Source: Saccharopolyspora shandongensis (GTDB lineage Bacteria > Actinomycetota > Actinomycetes > Mycobacteriales > Pseudonocardiaceae). Taken from it: a stretch of DNA of 64,000 bases. Under the pieces are notes generated by a model. It had not been told where the DNA came from. It made no database searches and was given only the letters and a program-made list of their open reading frames with translations. The stretch is taken from positions 35,648 to 99,647 of the forward strand of contig NZ_FNOK01000036.1 in NCBI RefSeq assembly GCF_900106995.1. The letters run 5' to 3'. The position numbers and the translations under genes were made by a program. Within the stretch, counting starts at the first letter, position 1, and each line of letters begins with the position of its first letter. This document shows positions 54,685 to 63,401 of the stretch, piece by piece.

Positions 54685-55590
54685 ATGCGAGCGCTGCGAG
54701 TGGTCGGGCTCGACGAGGACGGTGAATCCGTCATCTGCGAGGACCCGGAGAACGGCGAGCGCTTCACCGTGCCCGCCGACGAACGACTGCGTGCCGCCGC
54801 CCGCGGTGACCTCACCAGGCTCGGCCAGGTCCAGATCGAGATGGAAGCCCAGATGCGGCCCCGGGAGATCCAGGCCCGCATCCGCTCCGGCGCGTCCGTC
54901 GCCCAGATCGCGGAGGCCTCCGGCATCCCCGAGCACCGGGTCGAGCGCTACGCCTACCCGGTGCTGCTCGAACGCGCCCAGATCGCCGAGATGTCCCAGC
55001 GCGCGCACCCGGTCCGCGAGGACGGCCCGGACGTCCAGACCCTCGGCGAGGTCGTCGCGCACACCTTCGGCATGCGCGGCCACGACTACGCCGAGGCCAA
55101 CTGGGGCTCGTGGCGCGGCGAGGACGGCAAGTGGGTCGTCCAGCTGACCTGGCAGGCCGGGCGCTCGGAGAACCGCGCGCACTGGGTCTTCCACCCCGGC
55201 GCGCACGGCGGCACCGTCGCGGCGCTCGACGACCACGCGGCCGACCTGCTCGACCCGTCCCCGAACCGCCCGCTGCGGACGGTCCGGCCGGTCACCGAGC
55301 TGGCCCGCGAAGCGCTGCAGCTCGACCAGCAGGCGCAGCCGGTCCCGGAACGGGTGGAGGAGCCGGTGGTCGCGCAGCGACCGGAGGCGCCGACCCTCGA
55401 CCTGGACGCCGGCCTGCCGCCGGCGGAGCCGGTGGCAGAGCCGACGGCGGAGGAGAGCGCCGAAGGCGCGTCCGCCGAGGCGGCGGAGGACGACGCGCAG
55501 CGCAAGGCGGAGCCGCGGCGCGGGCGCAAGAGTCATCCGATCGTGCCGTCGTGGGAGGACGTCCTGCTCGGCGTCCGCTCCCACCGCTGA
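54685..55590 (+). CDS. sepH: Cell division protein SepH
   Basis: A 301-residue protein of the DUF3071/SepH family, which binds FtsZ and stimulates its assembly in actinobacteria. It starts MRALRVVGLDEDGESVICEDPENGERFTVPADERLRAAARGD, has the helix-turn-helix ASVAQIAEASGIPEHRVERYAYPVLLERAQIAE near residues 72-105 and a disordered Glu/Ala/Pro-rich C-terminus ending in a basic PSWEDVLLG motif. GGGAGG fixes ATG at 54685. The serC-sepH order is the conserved one (Rv0884c-Rv0883c in M. tuberculosis). Confidence 0.93.
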   Translation: MRALRVVGLDEDGESVICEDPENGERFTVPADERLRAAARGDLTRLGQVQIEMEAQMRPREIQARIRSGASVAQIAEASGIPEHRVERYAYPVLLERAQIAEMSQRAHPVREDGPDVQTLGEVVAHTFGMRGHDYAEANWGSWRGEDGKWVVQLTWQAGRSENRAHWVFHPGAHGGTVAALDDHAADLLDPSPNRPLRTVRPVTELAREALQLDQQAQPVPERVEEPVVAQRPEAPTLDLDAGLPPAEPVAEPTAEESAEGASAEAAEDDAQRKAEPRRGRKSHPIVPSWEDVLLGVRSHR

Positions 55591-55604
55591 CGACCGAACA
55601 ACCC

Positions 55605-55645
55605 AACGGGGCCGGGACGAGCTTCAAGCTCACCCCGGCCCCGTT
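55605..55645 (+). terminator. Hairpin terminator of sepH
   Basis: AACGGGGCCGGG pairs with CCCGGCCCCGTT, a 12-bp perfect stem 15 bases after the sepH stop. Confidence 0.75.
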
Positions 55646-55660
55646 GTCATGTCCACCCCA

Positions 55661-55712
55661 GTTTCAATTGAGGTTTTTCCAACCTCGATTTGCGTGGCGG
55701 TGCGGGTAGCGG
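55661..55712 (+). repeat. Dispersed intergenic repeat, copy 4
   Basis: GTTTCAATTGAGG, TTTTTCCAACCTCG, then TGCGTGGCGGTGCGGG and TAGCGG. The left half matches copy 2 almost base for base; the right end matches copy 1. Confidence 0.72.
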
Positions 55713-55791
55713 AACCTCAGCGCCCGCCTGGACTGTGGGTGCCCAACCTGATGTATGTCCGTTGAAATCGCGGGTTGAACAGGGGTGCCGC

Positions 55792-56406
55792 TCAGCCGAG
55801 GAGGCTGAGGAGGAGGGCGATCCAGGCCGCGACGATGCCCACCGCCGTTCCGTAGGCCGCCCAGCGCCAGACCGGGACGTTGCGGCCCAGCCAGATCGAC
55901 GGCGCGAATCCCGCGGCCACCGCGATGTTGACCACCGCCGCGAGGATTCCGCTCACGTCCGCCAGGCCTAGCGTCACCACCACCAGGGTCACCGTCACGA
56001 TCGCGCCGATGATCGTGCTGATCACCAGGCCCGGGCCCCACGGCGTGGGCTGCACCGGGGCGATCGTTCCGCCGCGCCACCCGCGCATCGCGTGCGCCGA
56101 GCGCGGTCGGCCGATGCGGTCGAGTTCGCCGCTGAGCGGGTCGACGTAGCCGATCTGGCCGCCGGTCTCCGCCGCCAGGCGCATCGCCAGCTGGCGACCG
56201 CGCCGCGAGACGAGCTCCGCCGTGGTGTCCGCGGTTTCCTCGGCCTGCACCGCCTCCACCACGTGTGCCCATTCGTGCAGCGCCGCGACCAGCGAGCCGG
56301 GCAAGCGCAGCCGGGCCGGGTCCACCTCCCGGCCGACGCCGCGCACCAGCACCGCGCGACCGGATCGCGCGTGCAGCTCCCAGCCGGTTTCCCGGGCGTC
56401 CATCAC
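55792..56406 (-). CDS. DUF2537 domain membrane protein
   Basis: A 204-residue protein with a soluble N-terminal half (ETGWELHARSGRAVLVRG ... SLVAALHEWAHVVEAV) and three hydrophobic helices from about residue 125. The end VWRWAAYGTAVGIVAAWIALL is the DUF2537 pattern, as in Rv0882, which has the same neighbours in M. tuberculosis. Function unknown. The fragment HEWAH resembles a zinc-protease motif but lacks the second Glu context. ATG overlaps the methyltransferase stop (ATGA). Confidence 0.78.
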   Translation of the reverse strand: MMDARETGWELHARSGRAVLVRGVGREVDPARLRLPGSLVAALHEWAHVVEAVQAEETADTTAELVSRRGRQLAMRLAAETGGQIGYVDPLSGELDRIGRPRSAHAMRGWRGGTIAPVQPTPWGPGLVISTIIGAIVTVTLVVVTLGLADVSGILAAVVNIAVAAGFAPSIWLGRNVPVWRWAAYGTAVGIVAAWIALLLSLLG

Positions 56407-57203
56407 GTCCCGCTCATCGCGTGGAAGGCGATCGCACCGGCCGTGGCGACGTTGAGCGAATCCACCCCGCTCGCCATCGGGATGCGGACCGCGAGATCCG
56501 CGGCCACGATGGCCTCGTCGGTGAGCCCGGGGCCTTCGGAGCCGAGCAGCACCGCCACCGGGCCGCTGTCCAGGGCCGCTTCACGAAGGGATTTCGCATC
56601 CGCCCTGGGAGTCAGCGCCGCGATGCGGAAGCCGTTGTCGCGCAATAATTTCAGGTCTTCCGGCCAGGCCCCGAGGTGGGCGAACGGGACGCGGAGCACG
56701 TGCCCCATCGACACCCGCACGCTGCGCCGGTACAGCGGGTCCGAGCAGCCCGCGCCGAGCAGCACGCCGTCGACGCTGAGCGCGGCGGCGTTGCGGAACA
56801 GCGCGCCGAGGTTCTCGTGGTCACCGATGCCTTCCAGCACCACCAGGCGGCGGGAGCGGGCGATGAGCTCGGCGGGCTCGACGACCGGCGCGCGATCGGC
56901 GACCGCCAGCACGCCGCGGTTCAGGTGGAAGCCCACGACGCGCGCCATCACGTCGGCGTCGGTGACATAGGCGGGCACGTCCAGGGCCGCAGCAGCCTCG
57001 GCCAGCTCCTCGACGCGGCGGCGCACGCCGAACAGCGCCCGCACCGGGTACGGCGAGGCGAGCAGCCGCTCGACCACCACGACGCCCTCGGCGATCACCA
57101 GCCCCCTCCCGCCCGGCCGGTCCGGTCGGCGGTCCGCGCGGGACAGATCGCGGAAGTCGTCGACCCGCGGGTCGTCGACGTCGTCGACCTCGACAATGTG
57201 CAC
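56403..57203 (-). CDS. SpoU/TrmH family RNA 2'-O-methyltransferase
   Basis: A 266-residue SPOUT methyltransferase. Motif 1 is VVLEGIGDHENLGALFRNAAAL, motif 2 VLLGSEGPGL and motif 3 IPMASGVDSLNVATAGAIAFH, which together form the trefoil-knot SAM site. It methylates a ribose 2'-OH in rRNA or tRNA; the target base is unknown. GTG start; a second GTG directly before is possible. It is the homologue by position of Rv0881. Confidence 0.88.
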   Translation of the reverse strand: MHIVEVDDVDDPRVDDFRDLSRADRRPDRPGGRGLVIAEGVVVVERLLASPYPVRALFGVRRRVEELAEAAAALDVPAYVTDADVMARVVGFHLNRGVLAVADRAPVVEPAELIARSRRLVVLEGIGDHENLGALFRNAAALSVDGVLLGAGCSDPLYRRSVRVSMGHVLRVPFAHLGAWPEDLKLLRDNGFRIAALTPRADAKSLREAALDSGPVAVLLGSEGPGLTDEAIVAADLAVRIPMASGVDSLNVATAGAIAFHAMSGT

Positions 57204-57627
57204 CACGCCCGCATTCTCGCACCCGCCGCCAATCGAGTCGGCCCGGCCGATCTCGCGCCGCCGCGCGCGACTCGTGGGACCGGAGGTGCCGGCGAGAAAC
57301 TCCCGGGAATTCCGGCAAACCACACGGAGATCGCCTATAGAGGCTGTTTTGAATGTCGTGGTGTGAGATGTGGTAGCGCGGGGTTTTCTCTTTGAAGCGG
57401 CGCAGCCGCTTGGCCAACCTACGCAACTCGCACCGCCGCGGGTGCTCAGGGGTCTTCTCGCGAGGATAGCCCCGACGTAGTGAATGGCATTCATGATGAC
57501 GGGGATCCCGCAGCGAGAAGGCCGCAGTAACTCCCGCAGGGGGCCGCCACCCGCACCGCCACGCAGAGCAAGTTCGGAAGCACGCTCTATCGGCTTCGGG
57601 GCACGCGGGAGGAGTAGGTTCCGCAGC
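57204..57627. other. Gene-free region with extended repeat copy
   Basis: Between the methyltransferase and the aldo/keto reductase. Most of it (about 57395-57580) is repeat copy 5 with extra elements, including the palindrome TGAATGGCATTCA (57480-57492). No gene is present. Confidence 0.55.
57395..57580 (-). repeat. Dispersed intergenic repeat, copy 5 (long form)
   Basis: On the minus strand: CCGAACTTGCTC, then the core TGCGTGGCGGTGCGGG and TGGCGG (57541-57577), then about 100 bases, then a second core-like stretch with GGCGGTGCGAGTTGCG, GTTGGCCAAGCGGCTGCG and a TTCAAAG end. This is the longest copy and may show the full element. Confidence 0.62.
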
Positions 57628-58566
57628 ATGACTCGACTCGGCGACACTGAACTCGACGTCTTCCCCATCTGCCTCGGTGGCAACGTGTTCGGCTGGACGG
57701 CGGATCGCGACGCCACCTTCACCGTTCTGGACCAGTACGCCGCCGCGGGTGGCAACTTCATCGACTCCGCCGACAGCTATTCCGCTTGGGTGGACGGCAA
57801 TTCCGGTGGCGAATCCGAGACCTTGATCGGCGAATGGCTGCGCGCCCGCGGAAACCGCGACGACATCGTGGTCGCCACCAAGGTCGGCAGGCTGCCGGGC
57901 CGCATCGGCCTGTCCGCGGCGAACATCAAGGCCGCGGCGGAAGATTCGCTGCGCCGCCTGGGTGTCGACCACATCGACCTCTACTACGCCCATGGAGACG
58001 ATGACCCGTCCATCCCGTTGGCCGAAACCCTGGCCGCCTTCGACGAGCTGGTGCGGGAGGGCAAGGTCCGCTACATCGCGGCGTCGAACTACACCGCGCC
58101 CCGACTCGCCGAGGCGCTGGCGGTCTCCCGCCGCGAGGGGCTGGCCGCCTTCTCCGCGCTGCAGCCGCACTACAACCTCGTGGAGCGCGGCGAGTTCGAG
58201 GGCGAGCTCGCCGACCTGTGCGCACGGGAGAAGCTGGGCGTGCTGCCGTACTACGCGCTTGCGATCGGGTTCCTGACCGGGAAGTACCGCCCAGGCGGGG
58301 ACAGCTCGGACAGCCCGCGGGCCGAACGCGCCCGCGCCTACCTGGACGAGCGCGGTGTGAAGGTGCTCACAGCGCTGGACGAGATCGCGACACTGCGTGA
58401 CGTTCCGGTGTCGTCGGTCGCGCTCGCCTGGCTGCTCGGGCAACCGACCGTGACCGCCCCGATCGCCAGCGCCCGCAACACCGAGCAGCTCGCCGACCTG
58501 CTCCCGGCCGCCGGGTTGGAGCTGACCGAAGCCGAGCTGGAGCGGCTCACCGACTCCTCCGATTGA
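57628..58566 (+). CDS. Aldo/keto reductase
   Basis: A 312-residue NADPH-dependent oxidoreductase of (beta/alpha)8 fold. The catalytic set is present: Asp and Tyr in FIDSADSYSAW, Lys in VVATKVG and His in LYYAHGDDD. The NADP-binding end includes APIASARNTEQL. It reduces an aldehyde or ketone. ATG at 57628 fits the family start (MTRLGDTELDVFPICLGGN). No linked pathway; substrate unknown. Confidence 0.88.
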   Translation: MTRLGDTELDVFPICLGGNVFGWTADRDATFTVLDQYAAAGGNFIDSADSYSAWVDGNSGGESETLIGEWLRARGNRDDIVVATKVGRLPGRIGLSAANIKAAAEDSLRRLGVDHIDLYYAHGDDDPSIPLAETLAAFDELVREGKVRYIAASNYTAPRLAEALAVSRREGLAAFSALQPHYNLVERGEFEGELADLCAREKLGVLPYYALAIGFLTGKYRPGGDSSDSPRAERARAYLDERGVKVLTALDEIATLRDVPVSSVALAWLLGQPTVTAPIASARNTEQLADLLPAAGLELTEAELERLTDSSD

Positions 58567-58684
58567 TCACTCTCCGCGCCGCGCGTGACACCGTTTTGGC
58601 CGCTGGTCCCCCGGGTACCGATGTGTCACGGTGGTTTCCCCAGCGCTGCGCGCTGACGTGCTGCCGATCAAGCGGGGAGACGGC

Positions 58685-60181
58685 ATGGGACGGCACGTGG
58701 ACAATCAAGCGTTCAAGCCAGTGGACCGGCAACGGTATCGGAACAAGATGCAGCGCGGCCTGGACGCCCTGGCCCGGATGCTCGCCGAGGGCAATTTCTC
58801 CTTCCCCCACCAGCAGATGGGGCTGGAGATGGAGCTGTGCCTGGTGGACGAGCAGATGGAGCCGTCCATGTCCAACGCCGTGGTGCTGGAGAAGATCAGC
58901 GAGCCGGTGTTCACCACCGAGCTCGGCCAGCAGAACATCGAGCTCAACGTGGAGCCGCAGGTGCTCGCGGGCGACAGCGCCCTGGAGCTGGAGTCCCGTC
59001 TGCGCGCAGCGCTGCTGCGTGCAGACGGCGGGGCGCACGACGCGGGTGCGAAGATCGTCATGATCGGCACGCTGCCGACGTTGCGCAGCGCGCACTTCGA
59101 CCCGAACTGGCTGTCGCGCAACCCGCGGTACTCGCTGCTGAACGAGCAGATCTTCCTGGCGCGCGGCGAAGAAATGCTGCTCGACATGGAGGGCGTGCCG
59201 CTGGACGACTCGCAGCCCGAGAAGCTGCGGTCCTACGCCGATTCGATCCTGCCGGAGTCGGCGTGCACGTCGGTCCAGCTGCACCTGCAGGTGTCGCCGG
59301 AGGACTTCGCGGCGCATTGGAACGCCGCGCAGTGCCTGGCCGGGGTGCAGGTGGCCATCGGCGCGAATTCTCCGTTCCTGCTGGGCAAGGCGCTGTGGCA
59401 CGAGACGCGGATTCCGCTGTTCCTGCAGGCCACCGACACGCGTCCGGTGGAGCTGAAGAACCAGGGCGTGCGGCCGCGGGTGTGGTTCGGCGAGCGGTGG
59501 ATCACCTCGATCTTCGACCTGTTCGAGGAGAACGTCCGCTACTTTCCGGCGCTGCTGCCGGAACCAGAGGAAGAGGATCCGCTGGCGGCGCTGGACTCCG
59601 GCCGGGCGCCGACGCTTGCGGAGCTGCGGCTGCACAACGGCACCATCTGGCGCTGGAACCGGCCGGTCTACGACCTGGTGGACGGGGTTCCGCACCTGCG
59701 GATTGAGAACCGGGTGCTGCCGGCGGGGCCGTCGGTGGTCGACATCGTCGCCAACGCCGCGTTCTTCTACGGCGTCCAGCGCGCGCTCACCGAGCAGGAC
59801 CGGCCACTGTGGACTCAGATGTCGTTCGCGGCGGCGGAGGAGAACTTCTACGCCGGGGCGCGGCACGGCTTCGAGGCGCACCTGTACTGGCCGAGCGTCG
59901 GCTGGGTGTCGCCGGACGAGCTGGTGATGCGCCGCCTGCTGCCGATGGCGCACGACGGCCTGCAGGCGTGCGGTGTGTCGGACGCGGCCCGCGAACGCTA
60001 CCTGGGCGTGATCGAGAAGCGGTGCCTGGCGAAGCGCAACGGCGCGACGTGGCAGCGGGAAACGGTTGCGCTGCTGGAAGATCGCGGCGCGGACCGGCGC
60101 GGAGCGCTGGCGGGGATGCTGCGCCGCTACATCGACCTGGCGGACAACGGAGACCCGGTCCACACCTGGCCGGTGGGCTGA
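58685..60181 (+). CDS. Glutamate--cysteine ligase family protein
   Basis: A 498-residue enzyme of the GCS2 (carboxylate-amine ligase) fold. MGLEMELCLVD near residue 43 holds the Glu residues that bind Mg-ATP; later QLHLQVSPEDF, RVLPAGPSVVDIVANAAFFYG and the C-terminal alpha-helical part. Actinobacteria make mycothiol, not glutathione, so the product may be a gamma-glutamyl amide other than that with cysteine. GGGGAG precedes the ATG. The long spacing and gene order do not suggest ergothioneine synthesis. Confidence 0.8.
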   Translation: MGRHVDNQAFKPVDRQRYRNKMQRGLDALARMLAEGNFSFPHQQMGLEMELCLVDEQMEPSMSNAVVLEKISEPVFTTELGQQNIELNVEPQVLAGDSALELESRLRAALLRADGGAHDAGAKIVMIGTLPTLRSAHFDPNWLSRNPRYSLLNEQIFLARGEEMLLDMEGVPLDDSQPEKLRSYADSILPESACTSVQLHLQVSPEDFAAHWNAAQCLAGVQVAIGANSPFLLGKALWHETRIPLFLQATDTRPVELKNQGVRPRVWFGERWITSIFDLFEENVRYFPALLPEPEEEDPLAALDSGRAPTLAELRLHNGTIWRWNRPVYDLVDGVPHLRIENRVLPAGPSVVDIVANAAFFYGVQRALTEQDRPLWTQMSFAAAEENFYAGARHGFEAHLYWPSVGWVSPDELVMRRLLPMAHDGLQACGVSDAARERYLGVIEKRCLAKRNGATWQRETVALLEDRGADRRGALAGMLRRYIDLADNGDPVHTWPVG

Positions 60182-60189
60182 ACTTCCCA

Positions 60190-60247
60190 ATTTTGCCTAA
60201 AATCGGGAGCCGATCCGCGCTAACTGGGCTCCCGATTTTGCCTAAAA
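60190..60247. terminator. Repeat-built bidirectional terminator
   Basis: AAAATCGGGAGCC (60199-60211) pairs with GGCTCCCGATTTT (60227-60239). The element ATTTTGCCTAAAA appears twice, at 60190-60202 and 60235-60247, each itself a quasi-palindrome. It lies between convergent genes. Confidence 0.72.
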
Positions 60248-60307
60248 CTGGAAACTCCTCCACCTTCGATAGTGGTGCGTTTTCCCTGAGAGCATCGGCG
60301 TTGCACG

Positions 60308-61072
60308 TCAGAGGGCTCCGTCGACGTCGAGGGTGGGGCGGCCGTTGTGGTGAGCCAGGCGGGCCCTGATTCCGAAGACCTCTGCGAGCAGGTTCTCGTC
60401 CAGGACTTCGGTCGGGGTTCCCGTTCTGGTGACCGCGCCCTCGTGGAGGACCACGATGCGGTCGCAGAACTCCGCCGCATGGCGGAGGTCGTGCAGCGTG
60501 ATCAGGACCGTCAGCCCGTCGCTCGCCAGGTCGCGGAGGAGGCGGAGGATGCTGTACTGATGCCGCAGGTCCAGGTGGTTCGTCGGCTCGTCGAGCACGA
60601 GGACCCGCGGCTGCTGCGCCAGCGCACGCGCGATCGCCGCTCGCTGCCGCTCGCCGCCGGACAGCGTGCGCACATCTCGTTCCGCCGCGTCCAGAAGTCC
60701 GGTGGCGCGCAAGGATTCGTCGACGATGCGGCGATCCGCCGCCCGCATCCGCTCCAACAGGCCCAGATGCGGCAACCGGCCCTGCGTCACCACTTCGCGC
60801 ACGGTCAGCGCCGCGCGGTTCTCGGTTTCCTGCACCGTGGCAGCCAAGATCCGGGCCAGCTCGCGCCGCCCGGGCTGGTCCTGTCCCGCCACTTCGATGG
60901 TTCCGGCCGTCGGCTCGATCGCCCGGTACAGCGCGCGCAGCAACGTCGTCTTGCCGCTGCCGTTCGGGCCCACCAGCCCGAATACCTCGCCCTCCCGCAC
61001 CTCGACGTCCACATCGGACAGAAACGCGCGGCCACCCAGCTCCACGCGCGCTCCGCGCACCCGCACGCTCAT
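60308..61072 (-). CDS. ABC transporter ATP-binding protein, cobalamin/siderophore type
   Basis: A 254-residue FepC/BtuD-type ATPase. Walker A GPNGSGKTT near residue 36, signature LSGGERQRAAIARAL near 138, Walker B VLVLDEPTNHLD near 158 and switch His in LHDLRHA. It energises the FecCD-type permease encoded just upstream, whose stop overlaps this start (ATGA). The B12 riboswitch ahead of the operon indicates corrinoid uptake. Confidence 0.9.
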   Translation of the reverse strand: MSVRVRGARVELGGRAFLSDVDVEVREGEVFGLVGPNGSGKTTLLRALYRAIEPTAGTIEVAGQDQPGRRELARILAATVQETENRAALTVREVVTQGRLPHLGLLERMRAADRRIVDESLRATGLLDAAERDVRTLSGGERQRAAIARALAQQPRVLVLDEPTNHLDLRHQYSILRLLRDLASDGLTVLITLHDLRHAAEFCDRIVVLHEGAVTRTGTPTEVLDENLLAEVFGIRARLAHHNGRPTLDVDGAL

Positions 61073-62082
61073 GCGATCCTCCGCTGCCGCCGGAGCATGA
61101 TCAGGAACAGCGGCCCGCCCACGATCGCCGTGAGCACCCCGACCGGCAGTTCGGACGGCGCGACGACCAGCCGCGCCACCAGATCAGCCAGCACCAGGAA
61201 CACCGCGCCCAGCAGGGCCGACACCGGCAGCATCCGCCGCGCCTCGGCTCCGACCAGGAAGGTCGCCGCGTGCGGCACCAGCAGCCCGACGAACACGATG
61301 CCGCCCGCCACGGCGACCGCGGTACCGGCCAGCAGCGAAATCCCGACCAGGCAGGCCGTCCGGAACACCCGGGCGTTGAGCCCGAGGGCGGCGGCCGCGT
61401 CGTCGCCGCCGTGCAGCACGTTCATCCAGCGGCCCGCCGCCACCGCCGCGATCAGGCCGATCACCAGCACCGCCGCGGGCACCGGCAGCGACTCCCAGCG
61501 CGCGGCCCCGAGCCCGCCGGTGATCCAGAACAGCACCTGCTTGGCCTGGTCCCCGGTCGCGAAGACGTGCAGCACCAACGAAGTCGCCGCGTAGGCCACC
61601 TGGCCGACCGCGAGCCCGCCGAGCACCAGCGTCGTCACCGATCCGGAGCGCCCGGCCACCGCCAGCACCACGACCAGCGCCAGCAGCCCGCCGAGGAACG
61701 CGGCCACCGGCAGCCCCAGCGCCCCGGCGCCAACGCCCAGCACCATCACCAGCGATGCCGCGAAGCCGGCGCCTTCGGACACTCCGAGCAGGTAGGGGTC
61801 GGCCATCGGGTTCGCGGTGACCAGCTGCGCGATCGCGCCGGAGAGCGCGAGCGCCGCGCCGACGACGATGCCGGTCACCACCCGCGGCATCCGCGAATCC
61901 CACACGATCGCGGCCCGCACCCGCGTCCAGTCCGCGTCGATCCAGGGCGCCACCGGCTCCAGCACGATCCGCCAGACCTGGTCCAGCGGCAACCGGACCG
62001 AGCCCAGCGACACGGCCAGCCCGCCGATCACCACCAGCGCGACCAGCAGCACGGCGTGCACCAGCACCAACCGCGCCCTCAT
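61069..62082 (-). CDS. ABC transporter permease, FecCD/BtuC type
   Basis: A 337-residue permease with about ten helices. Marks: SRMPRVVTGIVVGAALALSGAIAQLVTANPMADPYLLGVSEGAGF, the FecCD signature, and GIVFVGLLVPHAATFLVGAEARRMLPVSALLGA near the end. It forms the channel of a cobalamin- or siderophore-type importer. Its ends overlap both neighbours by four bases. Confidence 0.9.
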   Translation of the reverse strand: MRARLVLVHAVLLVALVVIGGLAVSLGSVRLPLDQVWRIVLEPVAPWIDADWTRVRAAIVWDSRMPRVVTGIVVGAALALSGAIAQLVTANPMADPYLLGVSEGAGFAASLVMVLGVGAGALGLPVAAFLGGLLALVVVLAVAGRSGSVTTLVLGGLAVGQVAYAATSLVLHVFATGDQAKQVLFWITGGLGAARWESLPVPAAVLVIGLIAAVAAGRWMNVLHGGDDAAAALGLNARVFRTACLVGISLLAGTAVAVAGGIVFVGLLVPHAATFLVGAEARRMLPVSALLGAVFLVLADLVARLVVAPSELPVGVLTAIVGGPLFLIMLRRQRRIA

Positions 62083-63014
62083 GCGCCGTGCAGGTCCCGG
62101 GCCAGCCGCTCGACGGCGTCGGGGAACCGGATGCCCTCGGTCAGCTCGACGAGCGGGATCGTGCTGAACCGCTGCTCGCGAACCGCAGGCGTGCCCGCCG
62201 CAAGCGGATGCCCGGTCAGGTACGCCTGCTTGCTCTGCACCGGAGCGGCCAGGTAGTCGACGAGCACGATCGCCCGTGGGGCCCGCGCCGCCACCTGCTC
62301 CCAGCTGACGTCGGCGAAGACCTTCGGCACATCGCCGAAGACGTTGCGTCCACCGGCCCGGCGCAGCGCATCGTTCCCGACGCCGTTGCCGCCGAGCGTG
62401 AAGGCGGCCTGCTCGCCGGAGTCGTAGGCGAAGACGTCGACCGGCTCCGCGCCGGCCAGCCGCTCCTCGACCGCGCGCACCCGCTGCTGGATGCCGGCCG
62501 CGACCTGCCGCGCGTTCTCCTGCAGGCCCAGCACCTCGCCGAACATCGCGATGTCCGACAGCAGCGTGTCCATCCCGGCCGGGTTCGCGGCGCAGGACTC
62601 GGAGAGCAGCAGCGTGCGGATGCCGTTGTCCTCGAACGTCTTCCGGCTCCGGCCCTCCGTTTCGTCGAAGGCGCTGCTGTAGCCGCCGACGACCAGGTCT
62701 GGCTCGGCTTCGAGGATGCGCTCGTAGGACGGGTACTGGTCGGCGAGCAGCGGCACCCGGGCGTACGCGGCGGCCACCGACGCCGGCGGCGCGAGATCGT
62801 CCGGGTAGGCCGTGCCGACCAGCCGATCGCCCAGGCCGAGCGCCAGCAGGATCTCGGTGGCGTGCTGGTTGAGGCTGACCACGCGCTTCGGCGGCTCGGG
62901 GAACACCTCGGTGTTGCCGCAGTTCTCGATGCGCAGCCCGTCGGCTTGCGGCTCGGCGTTGGCGCAGCCTGCGAGGGACAGCGCGACTAGGACGAGGACG
63001 AATAAGCGGCGCAT
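62079..63014 (-). CDS. ABC transporter substrate-binding lipoprotein, BtuF-like
   Basis: A 311-residue lipoprotein. The signal peptide ends in LSLAGC (lipid Cys17). The mature part has PPKRVVSLNQHATEILLALGLGDRLVGT, a long backbone helix and DVSWEQVAARAPRAIVLVDY, the class III periplasmic-binding fold. It should bind corrinoid or a ferric siderophore outside the membrane. GGAAGG four bases before the ATG sets the start. The B12 riboswitch upstream favours corrinoid. Confidence 0.88.
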   Translation of the reverse strand: MRRLFVLVLVALSLAGCANAEPQADGLRIENCGNTEVFPEPPKRVVSLNQHATEILLALGLGDRLVGTAYPDDLAPPASVAAAYARVPLLADQYPSYERILEAEPDLVVGGYSSAFDETEGRSRKTFEDNGIRTLLLSESCAANPAGMDTLLSDIAMFGEVLGLQENARQVAAGIQQRVRAVEERLAGAEPVDVFAYDSGEQAAFTLGGNGVGNDALRRAGGRNVFGDVPKVFADVSWEQVAARAPRAIVLVDYLAAPVQSKQAYLTGHPLAAGTPAVREQRFSTIPLVELTEGIRFPDAVERLARDLHGA

Positions 63015-63104
63015 CTTGCCTTCCAGGGCGGATGAGCCTGCGCCGAAGCCGGGGCCGCGCGGGCGGCCGCGAGTCCCTGACCCCGACCGCAGACCACGGC
63101 GGTC

Positions 63105-63230
63105 GTCGGAGTCATCCCTCGCGAGCGGGTGATCGGGCTCGCCGCGCATTCGCGCGGCCTACCGTTGCGGGTCAGCGCCGGACTTCGACCGGCTTCCCCC
63201 GCTCGCAGGGGTCTGCCCAGGATGCTGCAC
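63105..63230 (-). ncRNA. Cobalamin riboswitch
   Basis: On the minus strand the leader holds the conserved riboswitch parts in order: GGGGGAAGCCGGT, AGTCCGGCGCTGACCCGC and AACGGTA (63160-63200), a hairpin, and the B12 box AGCCCGATCACCCGC (63125-63139). CATCC near 63220 can pair with GGATG near 63112 to close the outer stem. It ends about 90 bases before the ATG of the importer operon and should lower expression when cobalamin is present. Confidence 0.88.
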
Positions 63231-63348
63231 CACGCGTCGAAGCGGGTCAACCGGGCAGTTTCCCCCGCGCCGCAATGTTTTCGCTGTTCATCGCCGTCGC
63301 AGTGAGGACTCGCCCGCCAGGTGAGATCAACGCCTCCATCCGGCTCAG

Positions 63349-63375
63349 TTGCCATAAAGTGGCAGTAGCTAGAGT
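63349..63375 (+). promoter_or_regulatory. Possible promoter of the superoxide dismutase gene
   Basis: TTGCCA and TAGAGT are spaced by 15 bases, 27 bases before the ATG, with an inverted repeat GCCATAAAGTGGC over the first box. The spacing is short, so this is a weak call. Confidence 0.35.
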
Positions 63376-63401
63376 CTGTCGATAGCGAAGGGAGACGCTC
63401 A

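Noticed and set aside
56230..56300. HEWAH in the DUF2537 protein as a zinc protease site
   Set aside because: Family and membrane layout match DUF2537; a single short motif is not enough for a peptidase call.
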